The notes below the pieces were generated by a model. The model searched no databases and was not told the DNA's origin. It saw only the letters and a list, made by a program, of their open reading frames with translations. Source: Candidatus Heimdallarchaeota archaeon LC_3 (GTDB taxonomy: Archaea; Asgardarchaeota; Heimdallarchaeia; Hodarchaeales; LC-3). Taken from it: a DNA stretch of 47,138 nucleotides. The stretch is from NCBI GenBank assembly GCA_001940645.1, contig MDVS01000111.1, positions 1 to 47,138 on the forward strand, in the 5' to 3' direction. The position numbers and the translations under genes are program-made. Positions 42,218 through 47,138 of the stretch are shown piece by piece (positions within the stretch are counted from its first letter, which is position 1; each line of letters starts with the position of its first letter).

Positions 42218-43102
42218 TTAATTATTATTAGACAATTGATTCATTTTTTCTTCTTGAATTTTATTGAAATAAGTAATAACATTAAATTTTTGTATATAGC
42301 TGTCTAATTGCTTCTGAAAATCGTTTTTCATCTTTAAAAAAATCGGTTTTTCAATTTTCCATCTAATATACTCGTGATACTCAATTTTTTCTAATATTAA
42401 TCCATCTGGAGGTAAGGGTTCAGGTTTCTCACCATATTTCCCTTCCAAAAGAGAAAGAGTGTCTGAAAAATCAGCTTTTCCTTCTCCTAATTCTATTAGG
42501 TGACCTGCTATTCGACGAACCATCTGCCACAAAAATGATTTAGCTGAAATTTTAAATTGAAAGCCATAAAAATGTTCTAACGGAAATACATCAATTTTAT
42601 TTATAGTTTTATAAGTGCTCTTAACATTTGAACCAGATTTCGAAAATAAAATAAAATCATGTCTTCCAGTCAGTAGTTTAGCTCCTTCCAGAATTTTTTT
42701 ATAGTCCAATTTATTCTTACTGCTGAAAAAATAGCTGTAATGACGCATTATAGCATCGTGCCGGGGAGAAAAATTCTTTGGGACCATAGCATAAGACCAA
42801 AAATATATTCCTTTAGGTAAAAAGGCGTTAAGTCTGTATAAAAATCGATTAGGTATAGAATCCGATTTCAATTGAATTTTAATTGTTTGATCCCATGCGT
42901 GTACACCTTTATCTGTTCTCCCTGCATATTCAAAGGAATTTGTCCCAATTATTTCTATGCTTTTTTCTGCTTTCTTTAATGATTTAAGAATTATTTCTTC
43001 AATAGTAACGACATCCTTTTGTTTTTGAAATCCCGAATAAGAATAACTTCCAATATAAGCTAATTTTAATGCAATAAACACTATAATTTTCACGGTTTTC
43101 AA
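42218..43102 (-). CDS. truA: tRNA pseudouridine synthase A
   Basis: This protein has 294 residues. The catalytic segment is YAGRTDKGVHAWDQ with the nucleophile Asp in RTD. Other family motifs are present: FLPKGIYFWSYA, SPRHDAIMRHYSYFF, TGRHDFILFSK, and FLWQMVRRIAGHLIELG. It modifies U38-U40 of tRNA. Possible starts are TTG 43102, GTG 43093 and GTG 43084. The last gives the most family-like beginning (FIALKLAY). The C-terminus has a ~40-residue basic extension. Confidence 0.93.
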   Translation of the reverse strand: MKTVKIIVFIALKLAYIGSYSYSGFQKQKDVVTIEEIILKSLKKAEKSIEIIGTNSFEYAGRTDKGVHAWDQTIKIQLKSDSIPNRFLYRLNAFLPKGIYFWSYAMVPKNFSPRHDAIMRHYSYFFSSKNKLDYKKILEGAKLLTGRHDFILFSKSGSNVKSTYKTINKIDVFPLEHFYGFQFKISAKSFLWQMVRRIAGHLIELGEGKADFSDTLSLLEGKYGEKPEPLPPDGLILEKIEYHEYIRWKIEKPIFLKMKNDFQKQLDSYIQKFNVITYFNKIQEEKMNQLSNNN

Positions 43103-43135
43103 TTATTTTGCAAATTATCATTCAAGAGAATATGA

Positions 43136-44194
43136 TTAAACACTTTTAATTAGATAATTAGAAATAATTTCCTGCATCAACTTTGTGATATTTTCCTTAT
43201 CTAATGCGGAAATCATTGCAAAAGGTTTGACATTAAAGTTTATGTTAATTTCTTCTATTAGACTTTCTAACATAGTATCAGAACACAAGTCTGTTTTATT
43301 AATTACCATTATTATAGGAATATTTTTAAATTCATTTCTTAATTCTAAGTATAAATTTAATTGAGTTTTCAATATATCTGTTCTCGTTGGATCAAATAAG
43401 TAAACTATTAAGTTTGGTAAAGTTTTAAGCGCTGCCAAAGCTCTTTTTTCGATTTCATTACGTTCTGATATTGGACGATCTAGTAACCCAGGAGTATCAA
43501 TTACTTGGCAAATAAGAAATTTAAAATTATCTCTTCCGTGATAATGGCCAATTGAAACTTTTTTTGATGTAAAAGGGTAGTTAGCAATTTCAGGTTTTGC
43601 TTTGGTTATACTTTGTACGAAACAGCTTTTGCCAACATTAGGATACCCTGCGATAACGATAATTGGATTGTGAAAATCAATAGCAGGGAGATTTTTTAAT
43701 TTAATTGATAAATCATTTAATATGTCTAATCTGCTTGTCAATTGCATTATTATTGATGCAAATCTTGAAAATGCTGCTTTTCTTTCTTTTTTTGCATCTC
43801 TAGGAACAGAATGCCAAATTTTAGATTTATGCTCTCGTAATATTTTCCAAATTTGATTATTCGATCCTTGTAATGACCCAAGAACCTTTCTGAGTTCATC
43901 TTTTCCAATAAGCAATTCAACCATTTCTAAATAAAAGGGTTCAATATCATCGAAATTTGGAAATTGTGAAATAATTTTGCCTAATTTTTCTCTGAAAAGC
44001 TTAGCACATGTTTCTACCCTCTTGGATTCTAGCCGTCTAATTAATATTGTATGAGAAACTCCTTTTACCCCTCCAGTTGCCATAGCTTTCATTGCTTTAT
44101 TGAATACTACTTCAATGAGTTTTTCTGAGGTTAAAATTGTCTCTAAATTAACAAAAGGGTTGTCAATAGGCATGCGGATTTTTTCCATATCCAA
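43136..44194 (-). CDS. nog1: Nog1-family GTPase
   Basis: This protein has 352 residues. A helical N-terminal domain (~1-165) is followed by the OBG-type GTPase domain with G1 GYPNVGKSC, the G2 region PFTSKKVSIGHY, G3 DTPGL, G4 NKTD and G5 SAL. SIIMQLTSRLDILNDLSIKL joins the two. Nog1 is needed for large-subunit assembly in eukaryotes. It lies 56 bp after nadM and 33 bp before truA on the same strand. Confidence 0.93.
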   Translation of the reverse strand: MDMEKIRMPIDNPFVNLETILTSEKLIEVVFNKAMKAMATGGVKGVSHTILIRRLESKRVETCAKLFREKLGKIISQFPNFDDIEPFYLEMVELLIGKDELRKVLGSLQGSNNQIWKILREHKSKIWHSVPRDAKKERKAAFSRFASIIMQLTSRLDILNDLSIKLKNLPAIDFHNPIIVIAGYPNVGKSCFVQSITKAKPEIANYPFTSKKVSIGHYHGRDNFKFLICQVIDTPGLLDRPISERNEIEKRALAALKTLPNLIVYLFDPTRTDILKTQLNLYLELRNEFKNIPIIMVINKTDLCSDTMLESLIEEININFNVKPFAMISALDKENITKLMQEIISNYLIKSV

Positions 44195-44250
44195 ATTTAT
44201 TAATTAACTTTTTGATAAATTATGGAGTTCGTTTATAGTTGATTATAAAA

Positions 44251-44778
44251 TTATTTGTCTTTTTCTTTTAGAATTTTTAATCTTTCAACTATTTTATATT
44301 TTTTCAATAAATCCAATGAAATTCTAGGAACTAAATTTTCCCAACCTTCATTATTAATCATTTTTTCTCTGATAATAGATCCAGAATAGTTATCCCTCTT
44401 TATCAATGGAATTTCTTGAACCTTAAAACCAGCACGAGTGAAAATTAACTGCACAAGAGGATTATTACTGAATACAAAGTTAAAAGATGGACAAATGGAT
44501 GAAACCTGAGATACAAATAGATTATTGTTATTTATATCCAATAAAGGAATAATATAATAGAGCTTATTTTCAATTTTTTCATAATTTTCAAACAATTTGG
44601 TAAGTATTTCAAATCTTTCTCCTCCAGTTAATGGATTCTCTATAGAATACGATGCTTGTGCAGAACCGATACCTATAATAATAGAATCTATATCATCAAT
44701 GCTGAATATGTATTTTAATGCTTCTAAATGACCCTTATGAGGAGGATTAAAGCGACCAATATATAAAGCTCTAACCAT
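44251..44778 (-). CDS. nadM: nicotinamide-nucleotide adenylyltransferase (NadM)
   Basis: This protein has 175 residues. The nucleotidyltransferase HxGH motif is in GRFNPPHKGHLEALKYI, and the C-terminal SGSIIREKM corresponds to the conserved ISxTxxR-type motif. IIIGIGSAQASYSIENPLT is family-specific. It adenylates NMN to NAD. It shares the pathway with NadC at 24468. Located 22 bp after a Roadblock gene, perhaps the last of the KaiC-Roadblock operon, and 56 bp before nog1. Confidence 0.94.
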   Translation of the reverse strand: MVRALYIGRFNPPHKGHLEALKYIFSIDDIDSIIIGIGSAQASYSIENPLTGGERFEILTKLFENYEKIENKLYYIIPLLDINNNNLFVSQVSSICPSFNFVFSNNPLVQLIFTRAGFKVQEIPLIKRDNYSGSIIREKMINNEGWENLVPRISLDLLKKYKIVERLKILKEKDK

Positions 44779-44800
44779 TTTACTTCATATTTTAAATTTA

Positions 44801-45238
44801 TCAACTATCTAAAAATGATTTGATAATTGGTATTTTCTGCTGGATAATATAATTAATTAATCCCAATTTAGTGGATTCTGTTTTTAATATACAAAATAAT
44901 ATTGAATCTATTCCTAAATCATAAAATAGCAAGAATCCTGATGAATTAGTGAAAATTGATTGTTTGAATGCTCCTAATGAATCAAATTCTAAACCCAATC
45001 TATCTGCTACACTAATGACGGAAGCAACCATAGCTGCACATTTATCATCATCCATTTCATGTGATGTAAAAGATGTTGATATAGGAAAACCTATTCTTGA
45101 CACTAAACCGATTGCTTTTATTCCATTTACGCTATTTCTTATCTCATACCAGATTTTTTGTAGGTTCTCTTCTATTGTAGGTTGATTCTCTATTATTATT
45201 GAAGGAGATTTTACAAATTTATTAGAAAGATAACTCAT
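44801..45238 (-). CDS. Roadblock/LC7-type protein
   Basis: This gene encodes 145 residues from the ATG at 45238. The longer frame to 45292 adds 18 residues. The Roadblock pattern is clear: a helix TIEENLQKIWYEIRNSVNGI, a strand pair AIGLVSRIGFPISTSF, a central helix KCAAMVASVISVADRLGLEF, then strands and a last helix (LGLINYIIQQKIPIIKSFL). Roadblock proteins dimerise and act on GTPases or ATPases. It lies downstream of another Roadblock-type gene and a KaiC-like ATPase. Confidence 0.78.
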   Translation of the reverse strand: MSYLSNKFVKSPSIIIENQPTIEENLQKIWYEIRNSVNGIKAIGLVSRIGFPISTSFTSHEMDDDKCAAMVASVISVADRLGLEFDSLGAFKQSIFTNSSGFLLFYDLGIDSILFCILKTESTKLGLINYIIQQKIPIIKSFLDS

Positions 45239-45391
45239 ATTGATCACACTGATTATAAAGATTCCTGAATTATTTAAACTAATAACTTTCAATTAAGTAT
45301 AACTGAGAAAATGATTATTTTATAGGTGAATTGAAATTATTTCTAAAATTTAAGTTAAGAGTGAAAAAATAAAAAATAAAATCATTATCAA

Positions 45392-45805
45392 TTAACTATT
45401 AAAATTACTAATATCAGCTATCTTATAGGCAATTCTATCCATTTCTATTGCCAAAAGTCCTAAATTGGCAAATTTATCAAGAACACACGCTAAAATAACT
45501 GCTGATCCTACTTTATAAAAATAAACATGTTCTTCTTGTCTGGAGTAAGCTATTCTATATAAATTTGATTTTAATTCGGTTCCAACTTTGGAAATTATTG
45601 TTTTTATCCAATTCACTGTTGACAAAAGGGAGAACGTTTTAGAAAAATTAACATATGACTCTAAAAGGATACCATCTATGCGAAATAAAAGAACTCCATT
45701 TATTGTATCAAAACTGAATAAATTTTCTAATTCATCTTGGATTTTAAAAATAATTTTGAGATCAATCTGTTTTTTTTGATCAATATTTTTAATTGAAATG
45801 TTCAT
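45392..45805 (-). CDS. divergent Roadblock/LC7-like protein
   Basis: This protein has 137 residues. The pattern resembles Roadblock: LKIIFKIQDELENLFSFDTI as the first helix, a strand pair NGVLLFRIDGILLESYV, a central helix (LLSTVNWIKTIISKVGTELK), strands YRIAYSRQEEHVYFYKV and AVILACVLD, and a final helix LGLLAIEMDRIAYKIADI. It is less typical than the gene downstream. It could form a heterodimer with it. It starts 30 bp after the KaiC-like gene on the same strand. Confidence 0.65.
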   Translation of the reverse strand: MNISIKNIDQKKQIDLKIIFKIQDELENLFSFDTINGVLLFRIDGILLESYVNFSKTFSLLSTVNWIKTIISKVGTELKSNLYRIAYSRQEEHVYFYKVGSAVILACVLDKFANLGLLAIEMDRIAYKIADISNFNS

Positions 45806-45835
45806 AATGATCCTAATTCCGTTTTTTGTAATTTA

Positions 45836-46570
45836 TTATTGAGTTAGCACTTTTAACCCTGTTCCTTTTTCAAATAATAATGGAACGGGCTTTTCTGAGT
45901 GAGAACTTCCTCTAAATTTTTTGACAGTAAGTGTTCGATTATAAATTGATCCTAATCCTAAAAAGTCAAGATCAATTACTGAGTCCGCTAAAAAAAGTGG
46001 AATTTTTACAAGTTGTTCCCCAAACCCTTTTTCTAAAGTAACAACTGTAGTCCCAATTGATCTGAGGGATCTGAAAATTCTATTAATAGATTCTCTCTGA
46101 AATTTAAGTTCACCAATCTCGAATAAAAGTGGTGTTAAGGGGTCTATAATTATTTTCAACCCTCCGAATTTTTCAGAAATTTTTTTGAAATCATTCATTC
46201 TCTGTGGTAGTTCAATATTAAAAAAATTTTGAGCTATTTCCCCAGAAGTTGAATTTATTGAAATTTCAGTAAATGCAGCAATAAAATAAAGTTGATTTTT
46301 CTTTATTTTTTCTTCAATAGTTGTCAAACCCAAGGACAATGCTTCCTGCCTTATTTGATCCAAATCTTCTTCTAATGACATATAAATTACTGGTGTTTCA
46401 TCATGACCTATGAAATGCCATGAAAAGCTAGATTTTCCCGTTCCTATGTCTCCTAGAATTACGTTAACAGTATTGGGTCTAAATCCACCGTTTATTAGAT
46501 CATCGAAGCCAAATACGCCAGAGGATACTCGTTCAGTAGCATTTTTTCCTTTAAGAATTAATGATTTCAT
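45836..46570 (-). CDS. single-domain KaiC-like RecA-superfamily ATPase
   Basis: This protein has 244 residues. Family features are present: VSSGVFGFDDLINGGFRPNT, Walker A GDIGTGKSS, the catalytic Glu pair in YMSLEEDLDQIRQEALSLGL, Walker B LKIIIDPLTPL, and late DSVIDLDFLG and LTVKKFRGS. Archaeal KaiC-like proteins act in signalling, including motility and chemotaxis. No KaiA/KaiB or histidine kinase is near. The two Roadblock-type genes immediately after it suggest a joint module (see findings). Confidence 0.83.
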   Translation of the reverse strand: MKSLILKGKNATERVSSGVFGFDDLINGGFRPNTVNVILGDIGTGKSSFSWHFIGHDETPVIYMSLEEDLDQIRQEALSLGLTTIEEKIKKNQLYFIAAFTEISINSTSGEIAQNFFNIELPQRMNDFKKISEKFGGLKIIIDPLTPLLFEIGELKFQRESINRIFRSLRSIGTTVVTLEKGFGEQLVKIPLFLADSVIDLDFLGLGSIYNRTLTVKKFRGSSHSEKPVPLLFEKGTGLKVLTQ

Positions 46571-46660
46571 ACCTTTTCTTGTAATAATTATTTTATAATT
46601 ACCCTAAAAAACAAAATAGTTAATTTTAACTTTTAAAAATAAATTAACATAGATTTTACA

Positions 46661-47050
46661 TCATCCTGCTAATATCCTCTTTTTAAACGATTTCATTTTT
46701 GATTTTGAATAAAAATGTTTTTTAGCCTTAGAAATATCATAATCAGTACAATAACATTCCCAAAGTTTCAAAAGGGTATAATCTATTCCTTTTTTTCGTA
46801 ATTGTTCTTGATATAACCGGAATAAATAATATAAAAAATAACTTAATTCCCAATAACATAAATTAAAGTCCTCCTTCCCAGAATAGCAATCTTCAAACCC
46901 AAAGAACTTTTTTACTTTCGCATGAAGGTTTTCTACCTCCCAATGATCACTCCAACGTTTAGAAAACGTCTGAATAGTCATCTTCACCAGATTTGTTAAA
47001 TAATATTTGATAGTAGAACTATCACCTTGACGAATAGCAAAAACCTTCAT
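46661..47050 (-). pseudogene. 3' part of a DDE transposase (IS4/IS701-like), truncated at an inverted-repeat junction
   Basis: The frame reads through ~129 residues. The Glu motif region FSKRWSDHWEVENLHAKV, where IS4/IS701-type transposases carry YxxRWxIExFF, is followed by KFFGFEDCYSGKEDFN and an aromatic-rich helix (YWELSYFLYYLFRLYQ). The catalytic D-D part is missing because the sequence beyond 47040 turns into an inverted copy of 46834-46932. The ATG at 47050 lies inside that copy and is unlikely to be a real start. It is therefore a fragment at a contig edge or a truncated element. Confidence 0.65.
46834..46932 (+). repeat. left arm of a perfect 99-bp inverted repeat
   Basis: This segment of the transposase fragment is the exact reverse complement of 47040-47138, compared base by base. 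The spacer is 107 bp. Confidence 0.95.
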
Positions 47051-47138
47051 GCGAAAGTAAAAAAGTTCTTTGGGTTTGAAGATTGCTATTCTGGGAAGGA
47101 GGACTTTAATTTATGTTATTGGGAATTAAGTTATTTTT
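47040..47138 (-). repeat. right arm of the 99-bp inverted repeat, reaching the window end
   Basis: Exact reverse complement of 46834-46932. It runs to the last base, so the true arm may be longer. On the plus strand it encodes the same transposase segment (NLHAKVKKFFGF) as the minus strand does on the left, so the two transposase pieces face each other. Confidence 0.95.

Noticed and set aside
47050..47138. The ATG at 47050 on the minus strand as the real start of a 129-aa protein
   Set aside because: It lies inside the fold-back repeat, and the family is longer with the catalytic Asp residues upstream. It is an artefact of the junction.
1..47138. CRISPR array, prophage or complete insertion sequence
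   Set aside because: No regularly spaced direct repeats, no phage structural or integrase gene, and no pair of terminal inverted repeats around the one transposase fragment.

Overview
This window is a strongly AT-rich archaeal chromosome segment with dense, mostly short operons. Archaeal informational genes (RpoL, PCNA, GINS, aIF2alpha, Nop10, eS27, eL43, aEF1beta, KEOPS Pcc1, a Brix protein, prefoldin beta, TruA, Nog1, Cdc48) sit beside genes expected of Asgard (Promethearchaeota) genomes: an Arf-family small GTPase, several Roadblock/LC7 or longin-like proteins, an eL22 ribosomal protein and a RING-like/NYN nuclease. I infer an Asgard archaeon. The sequence alone does not settle the class.

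Layout. 1-3.0 kb: an edge fragment, a small membrane protein, a Roadblock protein, an intron-bearing tRNA-Ser(GCU), RpoL, an archaeal RNase III-family protein and a left-handed beta-helix acyltransferase. 3.0-11 kb: a longin-like protein, a membrane-anchored two-wHTH regulator upstream of a surface protein, and two polytopic GT-C-like membrane proteins. 11-14.3 kb (minus strand): PCNA, GINS, eS27, aIF2alpha and Nop10, a conserved archaeal replication/translation cluster that here lacks eL44. 14.5-19.5 kb: a roughly 16-TM protein ending in a longin-like domain, and a surface protein with a sorting-type tail. 19.9-24.5 kb: a DUF4443-like regulator and a complete ECF transporter (S component, DUF4430-like extracytoplasmic protein, two ATPases, EcfT), perhaps for corrinoids. 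24.5-31.2 kb: NadC, methionine aminopeptidase, the Arf-like GTPase, an acidic unknown, a TrmB-like regulator and glycerol kinase.

31.2-39.2 kb (minus strand): a phosphoribosyltransferase-like protein, a TM-RING-NYN putative RNase with all Regnase-type acidic residues, a COG2108-type radical SAM protein, Cdc48, aEF1beta with its zinc-ribbon partner, a class V aminotransferase homologue without the PLP lysine, and eL22. 39.3-44.8 kb: Ncs6/TtuA, prefoldin beta, eL43-Brix-Pcc1, TruA, Nog1 and NadM. 44.8-46.6 kb: a KaiC-like ATPase followed by two Roadblock-type proteins. The right edge holds a truncated transposase and a perfect 99-bp inverted repeat that runs to the last base.

The most unusual items are the D-loop intron in tRNA-Ser, the membrane RING-NYN nuclease, the Lys-less aminotransferase homologue, the polytopic longin protein and the KaiC-Roadblock operon. 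No CRISPR array, integrated virus or complete insertion sequence was seen.
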